Notes: generated by a model from the letters alone, not told the origin. A stretch of 64,000 nucleotides of DNA from Flavivirga sp. 57AJ16 (GCF_028736925.1 NZ_JAQZAT010000010.1:145456-209455); one strand, 5' to 3'. Counted from the stretch's first letter, positions 33,846 through 43,936 are shown. Translations and numbers: made by a program.

Positions 33846-36800
33846 ATGAATATTAAAATTAATGCTTCATCAGAATTGATGGAGAATAATAAGCAGGCAG
33901 ACATTATGTCTCCTCAAAAAGCTTTTCAAGCACTTCAAACCAAAGAGGGGCACTCATTATTTTTCTCTATAGGAACAGATAATGTTCTTTACTTAACAAG
34001 AGAAGTACCTGGTTCTGAAAGTGGATGGGTAAAAACAGATTTATCTTCTTGCTTAAGTGAATTTAATGGCGGTATAAAAATAGCAGTAAAAACATTTAAA
34101 GTTGGTCAAAATATAGCTACTAATAATATAGATATTATTATAGCAATTAAAGGCGAAAATCAAGATTATATTTATACCGCTTTAAATCTTGTTAACGAAG
34201 ATGTTACTTGGGCTTCAGATCTTATTTGGTCTATACAAGCATATGATGATAAGTCTCATCCCCATCCAAAAGTTGAAGTAAGTGATATATACATTGCAGA
34301 AAGCACCAATACAGAGTATATTGTCGTAGACATTCTTAAGGATTCCCGTAATTCCAATACATTTGTAAATAGATACTACCTTGACCCAAGTAAGAAAAAT
34401 ACTGGCCAGGTATGGAATGAACATGATTTATCTGCCGATTTAAATGCCTATAAAATTTCTAGTTGCCTTGGAAAAAAATCAGATCAATTGGTTGAAGGTA
34501 TCTATACCATGGGACAAATTAATACGCTCACAGAATTAATTTATACACCTTTATACAATGTATTTAACCCTGCGATACCTGCAAATCCAATTAGGTTAGC
34601 CTTACCTACTGGAGCAAGTGCCATGGCTTCGGTAAAAAATAACCCTGATGGAACTGCTTTATTTGTTTCTGGAGACAAAGCATTACACTATTTTCCTTAT
34701 AACAAGCAAGAAGATGGAGATGTTGGTCAAGTTATCTTAGAAAATGATCTTTTCTTAAACGTTACAGAATTGCATGCAAATGCAAATAATTTGGACATTG
34801 TTGTTTGGGGACTTAACAAACAAGGACAAGTTTTTTATACAAAGTGTCCTATAGGATGGGAAACAGAACCAACAGCTTGGTCTACTCCAATTCCTATCTT
34901 AACAGAAGTAACACAAATTGCAAGCTACTTGAATACTGAAAACTCTAGTAATGTAATTTTTGCACATACAGATGGCACTAACTTAGTAAAACTCATTCAA
35001 AACCCTACAACTACCATGTGGGAGCAGAGACATATTACGTTGCCAACAACAAATGTTAATGATGTATTGTCTTTTAATACCTACACGACTCATATACAGG
35101 TATCAAGAGAAGATAATTTAGTAGCAAGTAATCAACGTGTTGATATTACAGCAACTAGTCCTGTATCGGTATACATTAATAATAAATTTACTATTCTCTC
35201 ACCAGCTGTTCCTCACCAAGTTATTACAGACGAAACAGGAACTATAACGATACTCCAAGAAACTCAAGAAATTGGAGGCGTATGCTATAACCTTCAACTA
35301 GCAGGTGCTCCAGATACCGTTAGTGTGAATCCAATGGTAAAAATGATGAACATTATGGAAAGCATCAAATCTGGAGAAGATCTTGGTAATGTAACTGTTA
35401 CCAATGCAGATGGCTCTACTCAGAAACTAGTTTCTAGTAATATTTCTGCTGAAGACAAAGCATCTACGGCTCAAGCAATTCAACAATTTGTAGCGGCTTC
35501 AAAAAATGTTCCTCAAGACGGAAACGTTCACGGAAGAGCCAAAACAAGACATGCTGTTCTTATGTCTTATAATGCTAGTAATTTTGTAGCTACAGACAAT
35601 ACAATCTGGGGCATGTCTTTTAATATCAATGGTTCTTCATATCATTCTGGTGAAGACGCATTATCGCATTTTGGCATCCAAAAAAACAACCAAACAGATA
35701 AGTTTGCACTTCGCTCTGCAACTGTTCAAACAGATGATATTGGACATGCTATTGTTGCAGAAGCTGGAGATATCTTTAAATGGATTAAACATACTTTAAA
35801 CGATGTAAAAAACTTCTTTGTACAAGTGATTGATGGAGTGGCTAACTTCTTTATTACTATTGGAGAAGAATTATACACTTTTGTCTTAGACTGCTACCAT
35901 ACTATAGTAAGTGCTGTAGAATTTGTTTTCAACAAGATTAAGGTATTTGTTGAAGATTTAATTAAGTGGATTGGGTTCTTATTTAAGTGGGGAGACATTA
36001 TAAGAACACATAATGTTTTAAAAAATGTGTTTAAAAGAGGTATCGAGAATTCTGTAAATCAAGTAGATGATCTTAAAGAGCATGTGAACCTTATATTTGA
36101 TAATCTTCAAAGCCGTATAGATAGCTTGGCTGGACTTGAAACAATAACAGGTAGTCTTTCTGAAAAATCCGCAGCTGTAGGAAGCTGCCCTGGAAAAGAC
36201 GACCCCCAATCTAACTACGGAACGTATCATCTAAATAATGGTGCAGCAAAATCTACAACCAATACAAGTATAATCAATGGCGTAACAAATCAATTAGAAG
36301 ACCTTTTAAATACCTTGGCTTCTGCAATTGAAACAGAAGGAGACATTTTTGAAAATGCTTTCAATACTTTTAAGACGCAAGTCATTAATCAGGTAGATAC
36401 CTTACCAATTGGTGAAATTATAAAAAGAAGTATCGCTATTATAGGAAATATTTTAATTGAGAGCGTAGAAAGCCTAGTAGATACTGCCTTAGATATTATT
36501 AAGATTTTAATGCAAGGTGTATTAGACATTTTAGATGCTAAGATTGAAATACCTGTATTATCTTGGTTGTATAAGAAAATTACAGGAAACGATCTGTCTT
36601 TATTAGATGTTGTATGTTTAGCACTTGCCATTCCTGCAACACTATTGTATAAAGTTTTTAAAGATGAAGCACCATTTCCAGATAACGCAACTACAAGTGC
36701 GTTAATTTCTGCATCTTCTTGGAGTCAATTACAAGATGTACTAAACCCTTCAGTAAGTAATGCCACACAGGCAAGAAAACTTGCAGAAACAAATATTACT

Positions 36801-37421
36801 AAAACGCAATCTACCGATGATGATCTAACTCCGCTTCAAGAAGGCTTTATATTAGCCCTGAGGCTTACTGCCTTTTGTAGTAGTTTTGTTTTTATTGGTT
36901 TAAACATAGCAAAAAAAACAGCACCAGATTCTAAATCGGTTTCTATATTACACGGTATTTGCTTCTATACAACAACAGCACCAAATTTTGCCGCAGGTTT
37001 AATTAAAAGCACAAAGCAACGCTGGGATAAAGTAATGAACGAAGTAATCTATGGTATAACTGTTATAGAAAAGCTTGTAGATGTATTTACATACAGACAA
37101 AATACCGACCCTAAAATGAAAGTTTGGGCAAATGCTACCAAATTTATTGACTGTACTTTAGGGGTCGCTGGTCTAATAACATCATTTGCTCCTTTAGGCT
37201 ATAGTACTACATCACAAAGTGTAACAGGTGCCATTACGACTGCTTTTTGGAATTTAAATAGAATTGCGTCACCATTTGCAAAGAATCCCGAAATATTTAC
37301 AATAAAAATGGGATTAATTGGGTACTACGGTATGGGTCAGTCTATTCAATGTCTTTTAATGGCAGGTGGCAAACAGGCTGATAATAATAGTGCAAAAAGT
37401 GAAGCTAATTTAGTTTTATAA
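33846..37421 (+). CDS. 1191-aa protein, propeller-like N-terminus and amphipathic helical core
   Basis: Family not recognised. No signal peptide. Residues ~25-430 show repeated blade-like strands: HSLFFSIGTDNVLYLTRE, GTALFVSGDKALHYFPY, LDIVVWGLNKQGQVFYTK and VIFAHTDGTNLVKLIQ. Residues ~430-640 look beta-rich. Residues ~641-717 are a continuous amphipathic helical run (DIFKWIKHTLNDVKNFFVQV to FKWGDII), and further long hydrophobic helices occur around 870-950 and 1010-1150. The layout (binding head plus helical, membrane-active-looking region) recalls large pore-forming toxins, but this is inference. Cotranscribed with the TULIP-like gene. Confidence 0.5.
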   Translation: MNIKINASSELMENNKQADIMSPQKAFQALQTKEGHSLFFSIGTDNVLYLTREVPGSESGWVKTDLSSCLSEFNGGIKIAVKTFKVGQNIATNNIDIIIAIKGENQDYIYTALNLVNEDVTWASDLIWSIQAYDDKSHPHPKVEVSDIYIAESTNTEYIVVDILKDSRNSNTFVNRYYLDPSKKNTGQVWNEHDLSADLNAYKISSCLGKKSDQLVEGIYTMGQINTLTELIYTPLYNVFNPAIPANPIRLALPTGASAMASVKNNPDGTALFVSGDKALHYFPYNKQEDGDVGQVILENDLFLNVTELHANANNLDIVVWGLNKQGQVFYTKCPIGWETEPTAWSTPIPILTEVTQIASYLNTENSSNVIFAHTDGTNLVKLIQNPTTTMWEQRHITLPTTNVNDVLSFNTYTTHIQVSREDNLVASNQRVDITATSPVSVYINNKFTILSPAVPHQVITDETGTITILQETQEIGGVCYNLQLAGAPDTVSVNPMVKMMNIMESIKSGEDLGNVTVTNADGSTQKLVSSNISAEDKASTAQAIQQFVAASKNVPQDGNVHGRAKTRHAVLMSYNASNFVATDNTIWGMSFNINGSSYHSGEDALSHFGIQKNNQTDKFALRSATVQTDDIGHAIVAEAGDIFKWIKHTLNDVKNFFVQVIDGVANFFITIGEELYTFVLDCYHTIVSAVEFVFNKIKVFVEDLIKWIGFLFKWGDIIRTHNVLKNVFKRGIENSVNQVDDLKEHVNLIFDNLQSRIDSLAGLETITGSLSEKSAAVGSCPGKDDPQSNYGTYHLNNGAAKSTTNTSIINGVTNQLEDLLNTLASAIETEGDIFENAFNTFKTQVINQVDTLPIGEIIKRSIAIIGNILIESVESLVDTALDIIKILMQGVLDILDAKIEIPVLSWLYKKITGNDLSLLDVVCLALAIPATLLYKVFKDEAPFPDNATTSALISASSWSQLQDVLNPSVSNATQARKLAETNITKTQSTDDDLTPLQEGFILALRLTAFCSSFVFIGLNIAKKTAPDSKSVSILHGICFYTTTAPNFAAGLIKSTKQRWDKVMNEVIYGITVIEKLVDVFTYRQNTDPKMKVWANATKFIDCTLGVAGLITSFAPLGYSTTSQSVTGAITTAFWNLNRIASPFAKNPEIFTIKMGLIGYYGMGQSIQCLLMAGGKQADNNSAKSEANLVL

Positions 37422-37576
37422 TCATTAGTGTCCGACTAAAGCCGTAAGGCCGCTTCGCTATTAGAACCAAGAACAAAGACTTGATTGTAATTAACAGGCA
37501 AACTGGGGCACCTCTATTGTTTTACTTCCTGAAACCTAAATATTTCTTGATAGTTTTACTGGTATTAAAAGCAAGG

Positions 37577-37734
37577 AGAGGGTGTCTAAAAAGTCTTTAT
37601 AATTTGATTTGTCAGGTTGAGTACTTCGGCTTCGCTCAGTACAGGCTCTGTCGAAACCGATATTGATTATCAGTAAGTTAAAAATATTTCGACAAGCTCA
37701 ATATGACATCGAACTTACTTTTTAGACACCCTCT
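37577..37734 (+). mobile_element. AGAGGG-ended MITE
   Basis: 158 bp with perfect 18-bp terminal inverted repeats AGAGGGTGTCTAAAAAGT. The interior holds GTTGAGTACTTCGGCTTCGC-type repeat sequence. Placed between the two convergent units; no ORF. Confidence 0.8.
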
Positions 37735-37762
37735 TTCTTTTAAAACTTAACTTTATCCCACA

Positions 37763-38488
37763 TTATTTAAAAAGATTCATAGTCTTTAAAATTTGACTTT
37801 TAAAACGATGGCTTAGGGTTATTTTTTCACCATTTTCCATAATAACCAAATTGTCCTGTAAATAAATATGCTCGATCATATCTATATTTACTACATAGCT
37901 GCGGTGTACTTGTATAAATAATGGTTTTAAGGTTTGATCCAATAATTTTTGTAATGAAACCTTGATCAAATATTTTTGGTCTGCGGTAACCAAATTACAA
38001 TAATTAGCATCGGTTTCTACGTATATTACTTCCTTTATATTTACTTTAGAAATGATTTTATCGGACTTCACAAAAATATAATCCTGAAGTATTACGCCAT
38101 TAGTAGTTGCAAATGCTGCAGGTTGCCGGGTAAATTCCTCAAAAGCTAATTCTATGGCATATTGTAGCTCTAAGGGGTTAAAAGGTTTTATTAAATAAGA
38201 ACTAGGTTCAGTATATTTAGCACATTCAAAAACGGTTCTATCCATACTACTGGTTAAAAATATGATAGGTTTTTTGGGGATTAACGCATTAATGCTATTG
38301 GCTAAATTGATTCCTTTGGGCATTCCATCAATAAAAATATCTAAAATAGCAATATCAAAAGAAACATTATTTATCATTTCTAGACTATCCTCAATAGTAT
38401 TAGCTACAATGAGATCGTAATTTCCACAAATTGTTGTTTTTAAACGATCTATATCTTCTTGATTGTCTTCAAACAGAAATATATTCAT
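37763..38488 (-). CDS. LytTR-family response regulator
   Basis: 241 aa. Receiver domain: FEDNQED acidic pocket, phospho-acceptor Asp in DIAILDIFIDGMPKG (about residue 53), and YLIKPFNPLEL. LytTR DNA-binding domain from about residue 145 with FIQVHRSYVVNIDMIEHI and ITLSHRFKSQILK. Its start overlaps the end of the upstream TPR kinase by 20 bp. Convergent with the 608/1191-aa unit, so regulation of that unit is possible but only a positional guess. Confidence 0.9.
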   Translation of the reverse strand: MNIFLFEDNQEDIDRLKTTICGNYDLIVANTIEDSLEMINNVSFDIAILDIFIDGMPKGINLANSINALIPKKPIIFLTSSMDRTVFECAKYTEPSSYLIKPFNPLELQYAIELAFEEFTRQPAAFATTNGVILQDYIFVKSDKIISKVNIKEVIYVETDANYCNLVTADQKYLIKVSLQKLLDQTLKPLFIQVHRSYVVNIDMIEHIYLQDNLVIMENGEKITLSHRFKSQILKTMNLFK

Positions 38489-40196
38489 CTTGATGGCTTT
38501 TTCTTAAAGAAAGTGAGATCTGGATATAAGAGGACGTTTCAAAAACTTCAAAAACACCTCCATTTTTTATAGCAAATTCTTTACATAACTGATGTCCTAA
38601 CCCTGTAGAGTTAAAAGGCCCCGAGACATTTGAACTTGTTTTTTTATCCAGAACTGGATTCTCTATTATTAAAAGGATACTTTCGTTATCTTCTTTGGCA
38701 GTAATTGTAATGGCTCTTTCTTCTGGGGTATACTTAACGGCATTATCAAAAATATTTCTAAATATAATTTTTAATGTATTATTGTCCCCTGTTACAGTGC
38801 AAAATTCTGGTATTTGAATATTAAGATTGAGTTTCTTTAAGGCTATAACTGGTTTAAAATAATACAGTACCTGATCTATCATAGTTTCCAGATGTATCAC
38901 GGTAAGTTTAAACAAAAGTTTATTCCTATTATTTAATGCCCATTGCAAAGTATTTTCAATCAATAAACTAGTATTAGAAGCAATACTGTAACATGCCTGT
39001 ATCTCTTTATCAAGGTATCGTTGCTCTTTACTGTCTTTTGTACTTAAAGCTAGTAATTTATTGCTTAAAAAATATACAGGGGTTTTTAGATCATGAGAAA
39101 GAATAGTTAACAATTTATCTTTGGTTGTATTGAGCGCATCTACCTTCTTTTTTTGAAATGTAATCTTACGGTTCTTTTTTCTGAGTTTTATGCCAAGAAA
39201 GAGCACCAAAACAATACCTGCCAAGCTAAAAAATGTAATAACAAAAGCTCCATGACGTTTTAAGCGTTCTTTTGCCAATTTTTCTTCATTCAGTCGTACA
39301 GTCAATTCTTTATCTTTTTCTGCTAACTGCCAGATTTTATCCCTGTTCCAAATAGAATCTTTTACTTTTTCAGCTTCTTTTCTGTATTCCAGTGCCTTTT
39401 TAAACCGTTTTCTATTCTCTTCTACTATAGCCATATTTAAATAAGCATTTCGTAGCGTTTTAAGATCTTTTGCTTTTTTTGCATACTCCAAACCTTTTTT
39501 AAAATACGGAATAGCAATGCTATCTAGATACTGTACATAATATAGATTGCCAATATCCATAGCAGATTTTGCCATGTTTAGGGTGTCTCCGCGTTTCTGG
39601 TTTATTGCCAAACTTTCCTGTAAACTCTCTGAGGCTTTAGCGTAAGATTTTAAGTGTAAATAACATATCCCCAAATTATGTAGGTTCACATTCCAATTTA
39701 TATCATTTTTATTATGGACGGATCTCCATTGTTCTAAAACAGTGACTGCTTTATGAAACTCCTTGAGTTCATAATATAATTGTCCCTGGGTCGCATAAGA
39801 CTCCTTTACATATAGAATCTCATTGGCATGACCTATTTCAATAGCTTTAGAAATGGCCTTTATGGCTAACGGATATAGTTTTTTTTCTTTAAGAATACGC
39901 CCTTTTATAGTATATAACCAAAACTTCGCTTCTGGTTTTTTTATAATATTCCGTCTCAGTAATTCATTACATAATGCAAAAGCCCTGTCTATATTATTTG
40001 AAGAGAATGCAATATGTAACCCATGATATGTATCTTTATCATTATAAAAGGTCGTAGATGCTGAGCAATGATAACATTGCTTTTTTAGTTCTTGATCTAT
40101 CCGGACAATTGCTTGTTTTTCGATTCCAAAAAGGATAAAACTATACATGCCCCCTAAAAGAAAGAGGTATTGTTTTTTTAATGATAGTCTGTGCAT
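38469..40196 (-). CDS. TPR-containing hybrid-free sensor histidine kinase
   Basis: 575 aa. A hydrophobic N-terminal segment (about 8-25) is followed by roughly 250 residues of TPR repeats (ESYATQGQLYYELKEFHKAV, HNLGICYLHLKSYAKASESL, NAYLNMAIVEENRKRFKKAL), a membrane helix (~312-335), a coiled coil and the kinase core. The H box is TILSHDLKTPVYFLSNKL and the N box IFRNIFDNAVKYTP. The usual D-x-G-x-G box is replaced by ENPV, while STGLGHQLCKEF (G2) is kept. The TPR part probably faces the periplasm. Pairs with the overlapping LytTR regulator. Confidence 0.88.
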   Translation of the reverse strand: MHRLSLKKQYLFLLGGMYSFILFGIEKQAIVRIDQELKKQCYHCSASTTFYNDKDTYHGLHIAFSSNNIDRAFALCNELLRRNIIKKPEAKFWLYTIKGRILKEKKLYPLAIKAISKAIEIGHANEILYVKESYATQGQLYYELKEFHKAVTVLEQWRSVHNKNDINWNVNLHNLGICYLHLKSYAKASESLQESLAINQKRGDTLNMAKSAMDIGNLYYVQYLDSIAIPYFKKGLEYAKKAKDLKTLRNAYLNMAIVEENRKRFKKALEYRKEAEKVKDSIWNRDKIWQLAEKDKELTVRLNEEKLAKERLKRHGAFVITFFSLAGIVLVLFLGIKLRKKNRKITFQKKKVDALNTTKDKLLTILSHDLKTPVYFLSNKLLALSTKDSKEQRYLDKEIQACYSIASNTSLLIENTLQWALNNRNKLLFKLTVIHLETMIDQVLYYFKPVIALKKLNLNIQIPEFCTVTGDNNTLKIIFRNIFDNAVKYTPEERAITITAKEDNESILLIIENPVLDKKTSSNVSGPFNSTGLGHQLCKEFAIKNGGVFEVFETSSYIQISLSLRKSHQDEYISV

Positions 40197-40212
40197 CTTA
40201 AGAAAAACTAAA

Positions 40213-40668
40213 CTACCTTAGTCCTTCCCATTCAGGGTCGGCAGAGGTCGTTACTGTTCCTCTTGTAGTTTCAACTTTATCATCATCTAGTTTATCATAT
40301 TCATAGAATGCCCTGATTCCATTTTCACATGCTTCGCTGCTTTTATACTCAATCTGGATTAACCAGATATCTTGTTTTCCTGTCAAAGGTATTTCAGTAC
40401 TTGCCCACTTTACGGCAATGTTCCTAGCATAAACATCGGTATCTCCAATTTGTTTCACATCTCTAACAAATACATCAAAATCATTAACTTTATCAGGTAT
40501 CATTGCTATTATTTCTGCACGAAAAGTTTTTTCATTGTTATTAACATCATTCGAACATTTTATAGTAAGCGAAGCAAAAGGATCATCATCATAGTATTCA
40601 TATATGAAATCTGATTTTAATAGGTACTTCCCACAAGATATTACCTTGTGTATCGGGGCTTTTTTCAT
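40213..40668 (-). CDS. Unknown 151-aa protein upstream of the TPR kinase
   Basis: Not recognised. No signal peptide. The sequence is acidic with a beta-sandwich-like pattern (YLLKSDFIYEYYDDDPFASL, TFRAEIIAMIPDKVNDFDVF, ALTGKQDIWLIQIEY-like strands) and two cysteines. It ends 16 bp before the TPR kinase start on the same strand, so it is probably in the same transcript and could be a ligand or effector of that system. Confidence 0.6.
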   Translation of the reverse strand: MKKAPIHKVISCGKYLLKSDFIYEYYDDDPFASLTIKCSNDVNNNEKTFRAEIIAMIPDKVNDFDVFVRDVKQIGDTDVYARNIAVKWASTEIPLTGKQDIWLIQIEYKSSEACENGIRAFYEYDKLDDDKVETTRGTVTTSADPEWEGLR

Positions 40669-40853
40669 AATAAACTTTATATTAGAGTAGTTAAATTCCT
40701 CGTAAATATAAAAATTATAATCTTAATCGACATGAGGGCTAACTCTTTTATTTATGTCGATAATTGGTTAAATACATCTATCATAAAATTATGAAACAGC
40801 ATCGTTTTTTCTAATTTAAAAATATCTGATGAAGAGAAAATTTAGATATAATT

Positions 40854-41069
40854 AACGTGAGTTCGATGTAATCATAATATTATTAATCTGACTATCAATA
40901 ATTTAGTCTTGGTTGTCAGGTTGAGCGCAATCCAAAACCCATTTAAATAGCTAGTTTTAATGACCTTTCGGACTGCGCTCAAGGCGACAAATCGCTTTAT
41001 TAGTGAATTTATTGTTAAAAACTCCCTTGCCTGCCTGTCGGCAGACAGGTTTTAAATCGAACTCACGTT
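40854..41069 (+). mobile_element. AACGTG-ended MITE, copy 2 (intact)
   Basis: 216 bp, AACGTGAGTTCGATGTAA to TTTAAATCGAACTCACGTT, flanked by AATT. The interior has GGTTGAGCGCAATCC and GGACTGCGCTCAAGGCG arms. The intact version of the element interrupted at 11608-12249 and truncated at 63807. Confidence 0.8.
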
Positions 41070-41271
41070 AATTAATTCTTTATTCGACTTATAATAATTG
41101 ACTGCGTAGCATAAACTTCGTCAAAACCTCCATATTTAATGAGGTGTTTTTAGTTCTCAGCAAACTATTCTCGCTTCTCTCTCTACAAAATATATTTTGT
41201 AGTTCAGTAATGCTCGAACGGACAAAAACTAGTCTTTTAGATAGTAGTGGTCAGAATTTCTTCCAACCACG

Positions 41272-41297
41272 ACTACCTATTTGGGTAGCTTTTTTTT
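41272..41297 (+). terminator. Orphan terminator-like hairpin
   Basis: GCTACC-type stem (CTACC...GGTAG) followed by eight T. No plus-strand gene precedes it within 3.8 kb other than the 1191-aa gene, so it may belong to a lost gene. Confidence 0.45.
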
Positions 41298-41499
41298 GAA
41301 TACAACTTAAAAAATGAGAGCATCTTTACTTTTTCTATTTCCTAAAACTTATCTCGGGAAGCTACGGTGTACTCACATCATTTAAGGAACTATATTTTGT
41401 CCGCAGTTCACTTAAAGGGATCAGCCAATAGCTTTCACGACAGATAAGTGTTATTATACAGTAAGTCATTATAATTGAACCGACTCCCCACTTCAACAG

Positions 41500-42980
41500 A
41501 ACTACCGTGTGTACACAAATATTGAATTATATTTATGATAAAAAAACAGACAAGATAATGCAAACAGAACCGATCAAGGATTCGATAGACTTTACCGGCC
41601 ATTTACCCGACCAGCGGTTGGTAAAAAGGGGGCTACATTATTAAACTCGATAATAAGAGGGAAGAGTAGTACCATCCGGCATATATCCAGAGATTATGCA
41701 GAACAGCGAGCCAATTATAGATTCTTAAACAATCCCAAAGTGGAAGAACAAGCACTTATATCAGAATGCACCTCCCGATTAAAAGCTCACTGTAAGGGGC
41801 GTCATCTTTTAGTAATTCAGGACGGAACAGAGTTTGATTTCACAAAACATTCAGGCAGGTTACAACCCGGCACAGGCCTTGGCCCAGTAAGAATCAGTAA
41901 CCATACGGGCTTTTTTCTACACCCTAGTTTAGTGTTGGACGCACATACCCTTACACCCCTTGGTTTTTCCCATATAGAGCTATGGCATCGCGACAAAGAC
42001 AATGGCACCAGGCATAGCAGGCAATACCATAAACTTCCCATAGAAGAGAAAGAGTCCTATAAATGGATAAGCAGTAGCGAAGCCTCAAAGCAAAACCTTG
42101 CAGAATCAGATGCCATTACCATTATCCAAGACAGAGAAGGAGACATATATGAGCAGTTTGCCTTGATACCAGATGATAAGACCCATCTTTTAGTGCGTGC
42201 GAGCACAAATCGAAAACTGGCTTCTGGCACAGATAAATTATTTGATCACTTAAAGAAGTTACAGCCACAGGCAACCTACACCATTGCCATTGATGAAGAC
42301 GTGCGCAACAACAGAAAGGCCAGACAATCAGACATGGAAATCAGGTATGAGCAAGTAGAAATCAAACGGCCCGGGAAGTGCCGTAGCCATCTTCCAAAAA
42401 CACTGAGCCTCTACATCATAGAAGCTAAAGAATCAGAGAAAACAGTGCCAAAAGGAGAAGCCCCTGTCTGTTGGAGGCTATGGACAACCCATACCATAGA
42501 AACGGTAGACCAGGCAAAGGCAATCATAGATTGGTACGGTTGCCGCTGGTTTATAGAACAGGTTTTTAGATTAATGAAAAAGAAGGGCTTTGCCATAGAG
42601 AGCAGCGAACTAGAAACTGGATGGGCCATACGCAAACTAGCAATACTGATTCTGCAGGGTGTTTTGAAGATATGCCAGATGATGGTTGCCTATGAAAATG
42701 AAGAAAGCCAGCCTATTACAGAAGTCTTTGAGGCCCAAGAGATAGCGTGCTTGGAAAAGCTCAATGAAAAGCTGGAAGGAAATACAGAAAAAACCCAGAA
42801 CCCTTATGCTGGAGACAGGTTAAGTTGGGCCACATGGATTATCGCCCGATTGGGAGGTTGGAACGGGTACAGGTCGGAGAGGCCGCCCGGCCCCATAACC
42901 TTTAAGAATGGGCTGGATGAATTTAACTCCATATATAAAGGATGGCTTCTACTAAACTGAGATATGTACACACGGTAGTT
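41500..42980 (+). mobile_element. IS4-family insertion sequence
   Basis: 1481 bp. Terminal inverted repeats begin AACTACCGTGTGTACA at both ends; the flanking direct repeat is CAACAG (41494-41499, 42981-42986). The pre-insertion site is a near-perfect 22-bp palindrome (CCCC-CTTC-loop-GAAG-GGGG) in the host repeat. It encodes one transposase in two overlapping frames. Confidence 0.88.
41558..42960 (+). CDS. IS4-family transposase, broken or frameshifted near its start
   Basis: The main frame (GTG 41740 to 42960, open upstream to about 41626) has DDE-transposase features: IQDGTEFDF (first Asp), ITIIQDREGDIYEQF (second Asp) and the YREK-type motif WYGCRWFIEQVFRLMKKKGF. The natural N-terminus lies in another frame from ATG 41558 (MQTEPIKDSIDFTGHLPDQR), which stops at 41642-41644. 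The two frames join by a -1 shift at AAAAAGGGGG (41623-41632), giving LVKRG-ATLLNSIIRG. Either a one-base deletion has killed this copy or the run is a frameshift site. Confidence 0.85.
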
Positions 42981-43623
42981 CAACAGAAGAGGGGATGAAT
43001 TTTTCGACGCCAGGAGGAAAAGAAAGGGGCGTTTGACAAATTAAACAAGAAAAGAACACTTAAAAAAACAAACCCTCCGTCTGTATGTTACCACATACAG
43101 CCACCTCCCTTTTTTGCTAAAAAGGGAGGAACACGTCTCGGACAAGCCGTTGGTACAAAGTAGAAACTAATTAACTTGGTGTGATTATTTGTGGGTACAC
43201 CGTAGCCCTGGCAGGTAGGATATACGATCTTGTTTTTGATTAAAGACAAAAAGTCAAGATGAATTCTATACATTGAAATTAGTTCCAAAATTTTTTATAA
43301 AAATAATTTTAAAAAAACTTTAAATTAAATTTTTTATATTTCATTTGTAGTAGCATTTAGCTGAGTATCATGAAATATGTTTACATGTTCGGGCTTTTGA
43401 AAGTTAGGAAGTCAAATTTAAAAGCAGCTTATAGGATAAGCAATCGAATCTCAGAACTAGCTTCCTTTTATTCTAGAATATCTACCCTATATAGATACAG
43501 GTTTTTGTTGCGTATTTTAGAGCGAAAATACTCACTTAAATTTGTTTATTTAAATCAAATTCTGAAATTAATTTGTATATTAACACTAACAAAGGAAATT
43601 AAAACTTAACCGATTTTAAGAAA

Positions 43624-43911
43624 ATGAAACGAATTATTGTTGACTATCAGAAGCTTAATAAAGATATTTTAAATCTTTTAGTTGAAAAATTTCCAGATGG
43701 ATATGATGATGATCATATCATTTCCTTTAGAAATGCACACAACGATTTAATTGAAGCTGTTGAAGTAAAAACCGAGGATACCATCTATTTAGTTAAAGTA
43801 GGGACGCGTTTAGCAAAAGCTATGGCAGATTTTGGAGATGATGATGAAGATGATGATACCGATACTACAACCCCATTAATACCAGATACAGATTTTGGAG
43901 AAGAAGAGTAA
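43624..43911 (+). CDS. Small acidic conserved protein
   Basis: 95 aa. MKRIIVDYQKLNKDILNLLVEKFPDGY, then FRNAHNDLIEAVEVKTEDTIYLVKVGT and a very acidic tail (DFGDDDEDDDTD ... DFGEEE). I recall this as a conserved flavobacterial hypothetical protein, but its function is unknown. It precedes another small gene by 25 bp, probably one transcript. Confidence 0.75.
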   Translation: MKRIIVDYQKLNKDILNLLVEKFPDGYDDDHIISFRNAHNDLIEAVEVKTEDTIYLVKVGTRLAKAMADFGDDDEDDDTDTTTPLIPDTDFGEEE

Positions 43912-43936
43912 TACTTATCTATTAAATTATTTGTAA

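Larger units (their letters stand above)
41362..43205 (+). mobile_element. Full-length CTACGG-type element carrying the IS4-family insertion
   Basis: Left end CTACGGTGTACTCACA, right end TGTGGGTACACCGTAG. Without the IS it would be about 360 bp. This is the only copy of this repeat type with both ends, and it shows that the truncated relatives at 13850, 17280 and 28441 were once inverted-repeat elements. Confidence 0.7.

Noticed and set aside
43370..43609. 79-aa frame starting MKYVYMFGLLKVRKSN
   Set aside because: No family features, no promoter box, composition like non-coding AT-rich DNA; kept out although it could be a small gene.
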